The position numbers and the translations under genes were made by a program. From Halorhabdus tiamatea SARL4B (lineage in GTDB: Archaea > Halobacteriota > Halobacteria > Halobacteriales > Haloarculaceae), in the NCBI RefSeq assembly GCF_000470655.1, contig NC_021921.1, positions 2,655,566 through 2,719,565 on the forward strand: a stretch of DNA of 64,000 bases, in the 5' to 3' direction. How positions within the stretch are numbered: position 1 is the stretch's first letter; the number at the start of each line of letters is the position of its first letter. Positions 1 through 9,177 of the stretch are shown here, piece by piece. The notes below the pieces were generated by a model, which searched no databases, was not told the DNA's origin, and worked only from the letters and a program-made list of their open reading frames with translations.

Positions 1-2539
1 ACTCCGGACACTGTGGCTGATCGCGCACTCGTTTGACCGGCTTGGTGGTTTTGTAGGCCTCGCAGTGGACACAGAACAGGATGACGCGATCCGCCTGGAT
101 CCGCTCTTTCAGCGTTTGGATTACGCTCGCGTCGGCGTTCTCGGGGGCGAGGAGTTCCTTGCTGCCCGAGCGACCGCCGCGCCCGATCGCCGTCCGGCCG
201 CCGACGGTTTCGAGGGCAACCTCGCCCGACTGAATTTCCCGAAGTAACTCGCTCGTCCGGCCGATGTCGAGTTTTTCGTGGATCAACTCCCGGAGAGCTT
301 CGTCGTAGATCGGCGTCCCCTCGAGTGCTTCGAGCAGTCGATCCCGTCCGAAGCGGTTGCTCCCCCGACCGCGCCAGTTCTTGAGCGCGCCGAACTTGGT
401 GGCGACCTGCGCGAGTCGGAACTTCAGCGCGTCGGCGTTCTTCAGACTGAGTTCGATCAACCCCTTGACGTGGGCGGGATCAGTCGACTTCAAGACGTCC
501 ACGACGTCGCCGGCAGTCACGTTCCGGGGCACTTCCAGGGAGATCCGGTAGGGATCGACGTCAAGGCCGACCGACGAACCCGTCCGCTGGCCGAGCAGCG
601 CCGAGAGGAGTCGACCGAGTGTCTCGTTGACCATGTGGCCGAAGGCGGCGTTGAGGACGACGTCCCGTCCCTCGAACTCGACGACGATCCGATTCGGGCC
701 GGGCACCGGTCCCTCGTGGTACTCGATCTGTTCGAGCGCGGAGCGGATCGTCGCCTCGTCGGCATCATATCTTCCAGCGAGGTGTCGGGCGACGCTTTCG
801 GGGTCGCCACCGGCGCGGAGTTGGTCGGCGGCGATCTCCCGGATCTCGGCGACCTCCTGGGCCACGTCGTAAGGGACGGGGATCTCCTGGCCGGTCCAGG
901 ACGGCACTTCACCGGCGGGATCGCCGACCGGCGTGACGTGGACCGTCTCGTCGTCCTCGTCGATCTCGGTGATGCGCCACATCTCGCCACCCTGGATGAA
1001 CACCTCCCCCGGCGCGGCGAAGTTCACGACGAAGCGTTCGTCCAGCGTCCCGACCTGCCGGCCGCTCGTGCCGTCGGCGACGTCGTAGGTCGCCTCGTCG
1101 GGGATCATCGAGAGGTTGTGATAGAAGTACTGCCAGGTGCCCCGCCGCTTGCTGAGTTCGTCGGCGTCTTCCTCGAGCCAGACGACGCGGTTGTCGGCGA
1201 GTTCCCGCACGATCTCCCGGAAGACTGCCTCGGAGATGTCGCCAAAGGGGTACGCCCGCGTGACGATCTCGTAGGCGCGGCGGGCGTCGGCCTCCCCCAG
1301 ATCCATGACGACGCCCGCGATCTGGTTGGCGACGGTGTCCCGGCTCCCGTGGTGGATCGCGGCCGGTTCGACCTCGCCGGCCCGGGCCATGCGGGCGATC
1401 GCAAGCGCCTCGAAGGTTTCATCGGGGCTCGTGGTGACGATCGTCCCCGCGGACGTTCGATCCCGCCGATGGCCTGCCCGCCCGACGCGCTGGAGCAGCC
1501 GGGAGACCTGTCGGGGGCTGTTGTACTGGACGACGTGATCGACCCGCCCGACGTCGATCCCGAGTTCCATCGACGAGGTACACAGCAGCGCGTCCAGATC
1601 GCCGTCCTTGAACGCGTCCTCGACCTCGACGCGGGCGTCCGAAGCGAGCGAGCCGTGGTGGATGCCGACGTCCGTGCCGTACTCCTTGAGCCGCGAGCCC
1701 AGCGCCTCCGCAGTCTGTCGCGTGTTGACGAACACCAGCGTCGACTCGTGGGTGTCGATCAGTTCGTCGATTTTCCTGACGTGGCTGGCGACCTCGGCAT
1801 CGGTGACGATCTCGCCGGCGACGTTCTCGTCGCGCTCCTCGATCGAGGGGCGGACGACGTCGATCTCGATGTCGCTACCGGCGTCGATCTCGACGATCGA
1901 ACACCCGCGATCGCCCGTGAGAAACCGCCCGACTTCTGCGGGATCGCCGACGGTCGCCGAGAGCCCGATCCGCTGGAACGGGCCGGCGAGTTCCCGGAGG
2001 CGTTCGAGGCCGACGGTCAGCTGTGCGCCGCGCTTGGCGGCCGCGAGTTCGTGGACTTCGTCGACGACGACGTGGGCGACGTCCGCGAGTCCCTCCCGGA
2101 GTTTCTCGCCGGTCAGGATCGCCTGGAGGGTCTCGGGCGTCGTGACGAGGACGTCCGGTGGGTTCTCGGCCTGCTGCTGGCGGCGATACTGGGTGGTGTC
2201 GCCGTGGCGGACGTCGATCTCGAGGTCGAGCGTCTCGCCCCACCACTCCAGACGATCCCGCATATCGCGATTCAGCGCCCGCAGCGGGGTGACGTACAGC
2301 GCGGCGATCCCGTCGGGCGGATTTCCCTCGATAGCGTCGAAGACCGGCAACATTGCGGTCTCGGTCTTGCCGCTGCCGGTGGGGGCGATCACCAGGGCGT
2401 CCGTCCCGTCGGCGATGGGCGGGATCGCGCGGCGCTGTGGCTCGGTCGGCGTCGTGAAGCCCCGATCGGACAGCGCCGACCGGACCGCGTCGCCGAGGTG
2501 GGAGAAGACGGCGTCACCCTTGCGCGTCGCCTCGCTCAT
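1..2539 (-). CDS. lhr: Lhr-type DEAD/DEAH-box ATP-dependent helicase (C-terminus cut by window edge)
   Basis: Superfamily 2 helicase of the archaeal Lhr group, expected to unwind or remodel nucleic acids with ATP in repair or RNA metabolism. On the minus strand the protein begins MSEATRKGDAVF at 2539. It shows a Q-motif-like TTPTEPQ, Walker A APTGSGKTE, motif II VVDEVHE (DEVH, as in Lhr), motif III LSATVGD, SSMELGIDVG, and motif VI LLQRVGRAGHRR. A winged-helix and Lhr C-terminal region follows. The visible part ends near a Cys/His-rich stretch (CVHCEAYKTTKPVKR), typical of the zinc-bearing tail. About 846 codons are present and the stop lies outside the window. A large plus-strand reading frame at 278-2560 is its antisense shadow. 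Family assignment is strong, the exact substrate is unknown. Confidence 0.93.
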   Translation of the reverse strand, partial: MSEATRKGDAVFSHLGDAVRSALSDRGFTTPTEPQRRAIPPIADGTDALVIAPTGSGKTETAMLPVFDAIEGNPPDGIAALYVTPLRALNRDMRDRLEWWGETLDLEIDVRHGDTTQYRRQQQAENPPDVLVTTPETLQAILTGEKLREGLADVAHVVVDEVHELAAAKRGAQLTVGLERLRELAGPFQRIGLSATVGDPAEVGRFLTGDRGCSIVEIDAGSDIEIDVVRPSIEERDENVAGEIVTDAEVASHVRKIDELIDTHESTLVFVNTRQTAEALGSRLKEYGTDVGIHHGSLASDARVEVEDAFKDGDLDALLCTSSMELGIDVGRVDHVVQYNSPRQVSRLLQRVGRAGHRRDRTSAGTIVTTSPDETFEALAIARMARAGEVEPAAIHHGSRDTVANQIAGVVMDLGEADARRAYEIVTRAYPFGDISEAVFREIVRELADNRVVWLEEDADELSKRRGTWQYFYHNLSMIPDEATYDVADGTSGRQVGTLDERFVVNFAAPGEVFIQGGEMWRITEIDEDDETVHVTPVGDPAGEVPSWTGQEIPVPYDVAQEVAEIREIAADQLRAGGDPESVARHLAGRYDADEATIRSALEQIEYHEGPVPGPNRIVVEFEGRDVVLNAAFGHMVNETLGRLLSALLGQRTGSSVGLDVDPYRISLEVPRNVTAGDVVDVLKSTDPAHVKGLIELSLKNADALKFRLAQVATKFGALKNWRGRGSNRFGRDRLLEALEGTPIYDEALRELIHEKLDIGRTSELLREIQSGEVALETVGGRTAIGRGGRSGSKELLAPENADASVIQTLKERIQADRVILFCVHCEAYKTTKPVKRVRDQPQCPE

Positions 2540-2675
2540 TGGGCGCTAATTGGGCGCTGAGCCGATTAAACGCGTTGGAAGGTGTGTCCACAGGTGGCAA
2601 TCCCGTGAGACAGGGGGTATCGGCTGAACACGCCTCCGGGGACACGTTCTTGCCTACCAAACTCATGGAGAACCT

Positions 2676-3446
2676 ATGTACCTCGCCGACGCCGCGTGGC
2701 CGGATCTCGAGTCGTACTTCGAGTCGGAGTCGATCGCACTCGTCCCGCTGGGGTCGACCGAGCAACACGGCCCCCACTTGCCGGAAGGCACGGATCACCT
2801 CATCGCCGAGGCGTTCGCCCGCGAGGCCGCCGACCAGACCGGATTCCTCCGGACGCCGCCGGTCCGGATCGGCGTCAGCCCACACCACCAGCAGTTCCCG
2901 GGGACGATGTCCGTCGATCCGCCCGCCTTCCGCGACTACGTCGAGAGCTTTACCCGAAGTCTCACCACCCACGGCATCGATCGCGTGATCTACGTCAACG
3001 CCCACGGTGGCAACGTGGACCACCTCCGGGAGGTCGGCCGACGAGTCCGCGAGGACGGGACCGCGTTTGCGGTCGAGTGGATGTGGGACGAGAGCATTCC
3101 CGAACAGGTGAACGACGCCTTCGAACACAACGGTCCCCACGGCGGTCCCAAGGAGACCGCCCTTATCCAGCACCTCCATCCCGATCTCGTCCACGAGGAC
3201 CGCCTCGAAGACGCACGCGATACCGGCCTAGTCGAAGTGAGCCAGGACGTGGGCCGCGTCCACGGGGCTCGCACGTTCTACGACTCGATCGAGAACAGTG
3301 AAAACGGGGTCTTCGGGGACCAGACCGAGGCGACCGCCGAGATCGGCGCGCAACTGTTCGACGCGGCCAGCGACGAACTCGTCGCACTCGCCGAGTGGCT
3401 GGACGAGCAACCGTTCGAGGATCTCATGCCGAGGGATCACGTGTAA
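2676..3446 (+). CDS. arfB: Creatininase-family amidohydrolase, probable ArfB formamide hydrolase
   Basis: 256-residue metal-dependent amidohydrolase of the creatininase fold. Near the N-terminus it has GSTEQHGPHLPEGTDH, whose Glu, His and Asp are the family's metal ligands, later VNAHGGN and HGGPKETA. In archaea a creatininase homologue (ArfB) removes formate from the formylamino-pyrimidine made by GTP cyclohydrolase III, the second step of riboflavin and F420 synthesis. The probable next enzyme (ArfC, 7663-8325) is only 4 kb away, which supports that role, but creatininase homologues also have other substrates, so function is inferred. It is transcribed divergently from the helicase across a 136-bp gap. 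Length is normal for the family. Confidence 0.8.
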   Translation: MYLADAAWPDLESYFESESIALVPLGSTEQHGPHLPEGTDHLIAEAFAREAADQTGFLRTPPVRIGVSPHHQQFPGTMSVDPPAFRDYVESFTRSLTTHGIDRVIYVNAHGGNVDHLREVGRRVREDGTAFAVEWMWDESIPEQVNDAFEHNGPHGGPKETALIQHLHPDLVHEDRLEDARDTGLVEVSQDVGRVHGARTFYDSIENSENGVFGDQTEATAEIGAQLFDAASDELVALAEWLDEQPFEDLMPRDHV

Positions 3447-3540
3447 ACCAGATCGTAGGCGGCGGTCATCTCGATCGGGGCATTCTGCCGTCTGGGACGG
3501 TTTGATACCGCAGAACACCACCATCGAATGCAGAAATCCA

Positions 3541-3591
3541 TATTTCGGAAATCTGCATTTCGGAAATCTGTATTTCAGAAATTTAGATTTC
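3541..3591. repeat. Tandem 15-bp AT-rich repeats
   Basis: Three consecutive 15-bp units (3541-3555, 3556-3570, 3571-3585) plus a partial fourth share the core ATTTCGGAAAT, itself an imperfect palindrome (ATTTC, centre, GAAAT). The tract is far more AT-rich than its surroundings and lies between arfB and an MgtC remnant. Read on the plus strand it gives xFGNL/xFRNL pentads, reminiscent of pentapeptide-repeat proteins, so it could be a gene scrap. It could equally be a set of operator sites. The repeat is certain, its role is not. Confidence 0.7.
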
Positions 3592-3616
3592 TTTATCGAC
3601 TTCCACACCTAGTGGT

Positions 3617-3829
3617 TTGATACCAACTCACGCGAAACGACTAGACGATGATCGACCCGTCAACCGCGCCGTCGAGGTGATCGGTCGCCTCGCGCTGTCG
3701 TTCGGGATCGGCGCGCTCGTCGGCCTGGAACGCGAGCAGAGCGAGTCCGGCGGGACCTTCGCCGGGAGTCGGATGTTCCCGCTGATCGCGCTCTATGGAG
3801 CCCTCGTGGCCGGCTTCGTTGTGGTTTCG
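3617..3829 (+). pseudogene. N-terminal remnant of an MgtC/SapB family membrane protein
   Basis: The frame reads IGRLALSFGIGALVGLERE followed by a GGTFAGSR and LIALYGALVAGF stretch, which matches the start of MgtC/SapB (DUF4010-type) proteins: a first membrane helix, the GLERE motif and the start of helix 2. The frame then runs into unrelated sequence that is the antisense of the end of the rpe phosphoesterase gene, so more than 80 percent of the protein is missing. There is no in-frame ATG; only a TTG at 3617 or a GTG at 3677. The only nearby ATG (3648) is in another frame that stops after ten codons. A dead fragment left by a deletion or rearrangement is the simplest reading. The right boundary is approximate. 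Confidence 0.6.
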
Positions 3830-3838
3830 TCCCGCTGC

Positions 3839-4612
3839 TCAAATTCGTCCGTACGGCCCGAGTCGCGTCCCATCCAGCAAATAGGCCGTCCCGTCCGCGA
3901 GCCCATCCGGTAAAAAGGGCGCGAGGAACGACTGCCCCTCGACGTTGATCCAGGTGCCCCCGGAGAGGTCGTTGAACGCCGGGAAGACGACGAGTTCGCC
4001 GTCGATCTGCCCACGGGCGTCGTCCGTCTGGTCGCCGTCGCCGTAGTGGTCCTCGAACGGCGCGGGGTCGATCGCTCCGCGGAGCCAGACGCGTTCCTTC
4101 CGTCGGCCGCCGACCTCGTCTTCGAGCCGGACGACGGGGTGTTCGTGGCCGATGCAGACCGTCTCGGCGGCGAGGACGTCCGGCGCAGGCCAGGTGTGGC
4201 CGTGGGCGAATCCGACCGATCCCAGACGAACGCCCGACCCGTCGGTAATCGTCACGTCTTCGCGATCGGCAAGGAGGGACTCGATTTCGCCGTCGTGGTT
4301 GCCCTTCACGAGCGTGAGCGAGACACGATCAGTGATCGCCGAAACGAGGCGATCGAGTTCCTCGCGTTCGTCCCGCTGTGGCGTCCCGATAGCGTGGCCC
4401 AGATCGCCCAGGACCACTAGCTGATCGGGATTCGTCTCGGCCACCAGCGAGAGCAACGTCTCGCGTCGATGGTCGGCCTGCGAGGCGAGTTCGACCCCCT
4501 CGCGACGCAATCCGGCTTCGATGCCGGCGTGGACGTCCGCGACCACAAGGGCACGGCCAGCCGGAACCTCGACGGTCGCCGCAGGCGCGCTGGGGACCGG
4601 TTCGACCGCCAT
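3839..4612 (-). CDS. rpe: RPA-operon calcineurin-like phosphoesterase (COG1407)
   Basis: 257-residue metallophosphoesterase with the four metal-site motifs in order: DVHAG, GDLGHA, GNHDGE and GHEHP. It is the third gene of the rpa1-rpap1-rpe operon known from Haloferax volcanii, where rpe encodes a calcineurin-like phosphoesterase co-transcribed with the single-stranded-DNA-binding genes. The ATG at 4612 overlaps the stop of rpap1 as TGATG, so translation is probably coupled. A longer frame upstream (from 4651) only adds sequence that overlaps rpap1. The substrate is unknown. A second COG1407 member lies at 61095-61781. Confidence 0.88.
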   Translation of the reverse strand: MAVEPVPSAPAATVEVPAGRALVVADVHAGIEAGLRREGVELASQADHRRETLLSLVAETNPDQLVVLGDLGHAIGTPQRDEREELDRLVSAITDRVSLTLVKGNHDGEIESLLADREDVTITDGSGVRLGSVGFAHGHTWPAPDVLAAETVCIGHEHPVVRLEDEVGGRRKERVWLRGAIDPAPFEDHYGDGDQTDDARGQIDGELVVFPAFNDLSGGTWINVEGQSFLAPFLPDGLADGTAYLLDGTRLGPYGRI

Positions 4613-6285
4613 CAGATCGACTTGAGCCGGCCGTCGCTGGGCTCGTAACACCGGCCGTTCATCAATGCCTCCTGGATCGCGTCCTCGACCGCATCGGCGT
4701 CGACGCCGTGGGTGTCCTGGACGCGGTCGATGACCGCCTCGCGGTCGGCCCCGTCGCCGTCGTCGAGGGTGGCCATCGCGTCCATCGCTGCGTCCTCGAT
4801 GTCGACGTCTGCCGGCTCCTCAGGACCGTCGTCAGTCTCGGCCTCGGACTGGTCTGCCGGCGTTGGCTCCCCAGCCGACTCCGTCTCTGTCTCGGCCTCG
4901 GTCGACGTCTCCGCTGCCGGTTCGGCGGCTCCGGACGCCGTCGCCCCCGTGTCCGCGGACACCGCGGCGTCCTCGGTTTCTGCGCCCGATTCGATCGGAT
5001 CCTCGGGCGTCTCGATACCGGCTTCGCCCGGCTCGTCGACCTCGGTGCCGGACGTGAACTCGGTCCCGAACTCGTCTTTGATCTGCTCGCGTTCCTCCTC
5101 GTCGAGTTCGAACTCGCCATCGAAGTCTTCGAGGTCGGTGCTGTCCTCACCTGGCTCGTCGGTCGAGGGTACCGTCTGTGCTTCTGCGGCGTCGGTGCTG
5201 GTCTCGCTCCCCACGTCACCGGTCTCGGTGGCAGATTCGGCTTCAGCGGTCCCGTCGCTGTCGGCTTCGTCGCCCTCGAGTGGGTCACTCTCTGTCGACA
5301 CCCCAGCTGTGGACGCAGACGCGCTCTCTTCAGTGGTCGCCGTTGGGTCACTTTCCTCTGTCGTCGGGGCGGTGTCGTCGGTCGATTGCGACTCGTCAGT
5401 TGTCGACGTCGACTCGTCGGTCGTCGCTGTCCCCGCTTCGGCCGTAGGCGTTGTCTCGCTCTCCGTCGCCGGACCCTCGACCGATTCGCCCCGATCGCCG
5501 GCTGTCCCCTCCGGTTCGCTGACCGATGCCGTCTCGGCAAGCACTGCCAGATCGGCGTCGCCCCCCTCGTCGGGGGACAGCGACAGCGATTCGACCTCGT
5601 CGCGCTCGTCCGCGACGACTTCGAGCGCCGACGTGGCGAGGGTTCGCAACGCCGCCAGGTATCCCGGTGTCGTCCCGTAGTGCTCTACGGCGAGCGGAAC
5701 CCCGGCTGCAAGTCCCGGTTCGACACCTCGCTCGTCCAAGGCGGCCCGGAGTTCGTCGCCGCGGACGTCCAGCTCCATCGCCGTCGCCATCGTCCCGACG
5801 CGTTCGAGCGTCGCCTCGGCGGCCCCGACCGTCCAGCGATCCCGGGTCACCTCGTCGACCTCGTTGAGACTCTCCGGACGGATCGAGGTGTAGACGATGT
5901 CGCTATCATCGGGCTGGAAGGTCCGGGCCTTACCGGTCACGGCGACGTAAGCCGGCGGCTCGGCGCGTTCGAGGAACGTCTGGGCGTCGGGCTGGTACTG
6001 GCCGGCGTAGACCACGAACGTCCCCGTCGGATCGGCGATGCGCGCCCGGAGGACGTCCTCGCCGGCCGGGCTGACCTCCGTCAGGACGCCGACGGCGAAC
6101 AGGCGATTGACACGCGCGCCGGTCGGCGTCACGACGTAGTTGGGTGCGCGATCGGCGTCGCTTTCGGAGTAATCGAAGTCGCTGTCGTCGAATTCGGCCG
6201 CGAACACCCGATAGGCGACTTCGCGCCGCCCCGGACTGTCGTCCCCGCCGTCGTCAGCATCGCCGTCATTGTTCTCGGCGCTCAT
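4612..6285 (-). CDS. rpap1: RPA-associated protein (COG3390)
   Basis: 557-residue acidic partner of the haloarchaeal RPA single-stranded-DNA-binding protein. The N-terminal about 200 residues look like an OB-fold domain (VYRVFAAEFDD, YVVTPTGARVNRLFAVG, RIADPTGTFVVYAGQY). The middle, roughly residues 240-480, is a long low-complexity Glu/Thr/Ser/Asp linker. The C-terminal about 60 residues form a small helical winged-helix-like domain (AVIDRVQDTHGVDADAVEDAIQ). Rpap proteins are encoded next to rpa genes, and in H. volcanii rpap1 is co-transcribed with rpa1 and rpe, the arrangement seen here. The ATG at 6285 overlaps the rpa1 stop by ATGA. The repetitive linker creates many false frames in this region. 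Confidence 0.9.
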   Translation of the reverse strand: MSAENNDGDADDGGDDSPGRREVAYRVFAAEFDDSDFDYSESDADRAPNYVVTPTGARVNRLFAVGVLTEVSPAGEDVLRARIADPTGTFVVYAGQYQPDAQTFLERAEPPAYVAVTGKARTFQPDDSDIVYTSIRPESLNEVDEVTRDRWTVGAAEATLERVGTMATAMELDVRGDELRAALDERGVEPGLAAGVPLAVEHYGTTPGYLAALRTLATSALEVVADERDEVESLSLSPDEGGDADLAVLAETASVSEPEGTAGDRGESVEGPATESETTPTAEAGTATTDESTSTTDESQSTDDTAPTTEESDPTATTEESASASTAGVSTESDPLEGDEADSDGTAEAESATETGDVGSETSTDAAEAQTVPSTDEPGEDSTDLEDFDGEFELDEEEREQIKDEFGTEFTSGTEVDEPGEAGIETPEDPIESGAETEDAAVSADTGATASGAAEPAAETSTEAETETESAGEPTPADQSEAETDDGPEEPADVDIEDAAMDAMATLDDGDGADREAVIDRVQDTHGVDADAVEDAIQEALMNGRCYEPSDGRLKSI

Positions 6286-7553
6286 GCGTCCACCTCCGCG
6301 AGGATCTCGCGGGCACGATCGGCGGGGTCGTCATCGCGGGCAGCGAATTCGGTGGCGTTGAGCGTCGCGCCGAAGTCATCGACGCTCAACGATCCACGGA
6401 CGCGGAACGCCCGACCGACGATGGCTTCCCGGATCGCGTCAGTCACCACGTCGCGGTCCATCGCGTCACGGGCGTGTTCCCGGGCGTCCTCCAGTCCGCC
6501 GCCGTAGACCGCCGCAGTCAGTTCCTCGTCGAGGACAGCGGTGACGGTCCCCGTCCCGTCGTCGACGATCGCCTTCGTCCGGAGGTCGTCCTCGCCCTCG
6601 ACTGCGCCGTGGCTCCGACACTGGCCGTTCTGGACGACCCGACCACATTCGGGACAGCGCTCGATGAGTCCCGAGCCGTCCCGGACGGCGATCGCCGTGC
6701 CGGTCACCTCCACGTCGAACAGACCGCCGCCCTCGACGGCCTCGCGGATGGCCATTCGGGGGGCGTCGTCGGTTGCCTCGACCGTCCGGTCGAGTGCCGT
6801 GACGGTCGAGAACTCGGAGACGTTGATCGCCGGCGCGCCGCGGAACTCCCTGACGAAGGCGTCCTCGATCCGGATCGACGCCCCTTCCTCGATCTCGGCG
6901 TGTGGGTCCCAGTCGGTAAAGGGGAGTCGAGCGGTCTCGTCGGCGAGGACGCCGCTCAGGATCTCGGTCTCGCCGTCGCGGCCGTCGATGATCTTGCGTT
7001 CGCGTTCGAGCACCGCCACCTCGGCGTTGACGCCCCGGTCTCCCGGTGCGAGCTCCGCGAGCGTGCGGTCGCCGCCGATCTCGTCGGAGACGTCGATCGC
7101 GTCGTCGCTGAGGCGGACGGTCGTGCGCTCGCCGAGGTTCAGTTCGGGCTCGCCGTCCCACTCACGGACGCCAGCGTTCTCGATCCGGACGACGTCGCCG
7201 GGCTCGACGCCGAAGTCCTCCCAGGCAGTGTAGGAGATTTTGCCCGTTCCGTCGGCGAACTCCCCCTCGTGGATGACGTGATCGGACCCCTGATATCTGA
7301 TCGAGCGGGTGCCGACCGTCAGGAAGACGCCGGTCACGGAGACGGCGTCGTCGTCAGTCGAGACGTCGACGACGTCGGCTTCGGGGATCGAGCCGCCACC
7401 GTCGTCGGTGTCGCCGTACTTCCGGCGCAAACTCTGCACTGCTTCCTCCAGCGGAACGCTGTAGGAGACGAGATTCTCCAGGTCTTCTTTGACCTCCGCT
7501 TTGTCGACACCGAGGTCGGAGGCGAGCTCCTCGGCTCTGTCTTCGACGGACAT
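6282..7553 (-). CDS. rpa1: Replication protein A, single-stranded-DNA-binding (multi-OB-fold)
   Basis: 423-residue haloarchaeal RPA that coats single-stranded DNA in replication, repair and recombination. An N-terminal helical segment (SVEDRAEELASDLG) is followed by several OB folds, recognisable by repeats such as VTGVFLTVGTRSIRYQ, ARLPFTDWD and IRIEDAFVREFRGAPAINV. Near residue 300 there is a CPEC-x8-CxxH zinc-binding motif inside the C-terminal OB fold. The ATG at 7553 gives the family's normal N-terminus, whereas the open frame continues upstream into the antisense of arfC. It heads the rpa1-rpap1-rpe operon and is divergent from arfC across a 109-bp intergenic region that must hold both promoters. 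Confidence 0.93.
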   Translation of the reverse strand: MSVEDRAEELASDLGVDKAEVKEDLENLVSYSVPLEEAVQSLRRKYGDTDDGGGSIPEADVVDVSTDDDAVSVTGVFLTVGTRSIRYQGSDHVIHEGEFADGTGKISYTAWEDFGVEPGDVVRIENAGVREWDGEPELNLGERTTVRLSDDAIDVSDEIGGDRTLAELAPGDRGVNAEVAVLERERKIIDGRDGETEILSGVLADETARLPFTDWDPHAEIEEGASIRIEDAFVREFRGAPAINVSEFSTVTALDRTVEATDDAPRMAIREAVEGGGLFDVEVTGTAIAVRDGSGLIERCPECGRVVQNGQCRSHGAVEGEDDLRTKAIVDDGTGTVTAVLDEELTAAVYGGGLEDAREHARDAMDRDVVTDAIREAIVGRAFRVRGSLSVDDFGATLNATEFAARDDDPADRAREILAEVDA

Positions 7554-7662
7554 AGTCGTCCGTTCGACCGCAGCGGGTAAAAAGACACCCGTCGGTTGCC
7601 GTGACCGTTTTCGGCCCCGGGCTGGCGAAAGTGACTTTTCGTTCCCACGAGAAACACGGACG

Positions 7663-8325
7663 ATGCACGTCGTCGTCAACGCCGCGATGAGCGCGGACGG
7701 CAAACTCTCGACCCGGGAGCGCGAGCCGATCGCGATCAGCGGCGGGACGGACTTCGATCGCGTCGACGGACTCCGGGCCGACAGCGACGCCGTCATGGTC
7801 GGCGTCGGGACTGTGCTGGCTGACGACCCCTCGCTCACGGTCGACGATCCCGACCGGATCGCCGCCAGACGCGGCCGGGGGAAATCACCACAGCCCGCCC
7901 GCGTCGTTGCTGACTCCCGCGCCCGGACACCGCCTGACGCCCGCGTGCTCGACGACGAGGCCGAGACGTACCTGCTGGTGGGTGAACGCACTGCCTCGGA
8001 GAAGGTCGAGCGCCTCGATCGTGCCGGAGCGACGGTGATCGCCACTGGCCAGGCACGCGTCGATCTGCCTGCGGGCCTCGACGCACTCGAGTCACGCGGG
8101 ATCGACCGACTCATGGTCGAGGGTGGCGGCGAACTCATCTTCTCGCTGTTCGATGCGGGGCTCGTCGACGAACTCTCGGTGTTCGTCGGGCCGATGGTCA
8201 TCGGCGGACGTGACGCGCCGACGCTCGCCGACGGCGACGGGTTCCTCGAGGAGTTCCCGGACCTCGAACTGATCGGCGTCGAGAGAATGGACGGCGGCGT
8301 CCTGTTGCAGTGGGACGTCGCCTGA
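7663..8325 (+). CDS. arfC: 2,5-diamino-6-ribosylamino-pyrimidinone 5'-phosphate reductase
   Basis: 220-residue RibD-C/dihydrofolate-reductase-like enzyme (archaeal ArfC, yeast Rib7 type). It reduces the ribosylamino sugar of the pyrimidine intermediate with NAD(P)H to the ribitylamino form in riboflavin and F420 synthesis. Motifs: N-terminal VVVNAAMSADGKLS, SDAVMVGVGTVLADDPSLTV, VVADSRART, and the cofactor/substrate-binding MVEGGGELIFSLFDAGLVDEL ending in a family-typical VFVGPMVIGG. The ATG at 7663 starts directly at the first beta strand. The previous pathway step may be the creatininase-family protein at 2676-3446. Confidence 0.93.
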   Translation: MHVVVNAAMSADGKLSTREREPIAISGGTDFDRVDGLRADSDAVMVGVGTVLADDPSLTVDDPDRIAARRGRGKSPQPARVVADSRARTPPDARVLDDEAETYLLVGERTASEKVERLDRAGATVIATGQARVDLPAGLDALESRGIDRLMVEGGGELIFSLFDAGLVDELSVFVGPMVIGGRDAPTLADGDGFLEEFPDLELIGVERMDGGVLLQWDVA

Positions 8326-8353
8326 GAACAGTGGGAGGATTCAGCACAGCGCT

Positions 8354-8647
8354 TCAGTGGCTGTGTTCGATCAGGTCCTCGTATCGCGTGCCGAAGCGCT
8401 CCTCGAAGCGGTCCATCGTCGCGGCCTCGATCGCCTCGAGTTGCTCGTCCGGTTCGCCCTGGCCGTGATGGACGGCGGAGTGCACGCGCTGGGCGAACCC
8501 GAACATCGCGATGTCGGCGACGACAGTGGGCGTCGACTCGTCGCCCTCCGTCAGCAGGTCGATCAGGTCGACCGGAATCTCCATCTCGTCGGTCGCGTCG
8601 TCGGTTTCGAGCGTTACCGTCGTCGTCTCCAGATCTTCGGCTGCCAT
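8354..8647 (-). CDS. Conserved haloarchaeal hypothetical protein (97 aa)
   Basis: Small soluble acidic protein with no catalytic motif that I recognise. It starts MAAEDLETTTVTLETDD, has a central DLIDLLTEGDESTPTVVADIAMFGF segment and a helical C-terminus with several His residues. Length and composition resemble a conserved haloarchaeal DUF family (possibly DUF7545, from memory). It is convergent with arfC and divergent from the ferredoxin gene. The good codon use and conserved look make a real gene likely. No function is assigned. Confidence 0.8.
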   Translation of the reverse strand: MAAEDLETTTVTLETDDATDEMEIPVDLIDLLTEGDESTPTVVADIAMFGFAQRVHSAVHHGQGEPDEQLEAIEAATMDRFEERFGTRYEDLIEHSH

Positions 8648-8674
8648 GGCACGTCGTTCGGCGACCCGACTTAA

Positions 8675-9103
<429 letters not shown>

Positions 9104-9177
9104 CCGGTGCTCACTCGCAGTCGTTGCCCTCCCTGTGAACGGAAACGGTTTTCCTGAGCGCTCCCGCACGTCTCGAC

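Noticed and set aside
278..2560. 760-residue plus-strand open frame
   Set aside because: It is antisense to the Lhr-type helicase, whose motifs are unmistakable on the minus strand. Long antisense frames are normal in GC-rich haloarchaeal genes.
3541..3591. 15-bp repeats as a CRISPR array
   Set aside because: No spacers: units are directly adjacent. No cas genes are in the window.
4708..6507. Long plus-strand frame over rpap1
   Set aside because: Shadow of the low-complexity acidic linker of rpap1; the Cys/Arg/Leu-rich product has no protein character.
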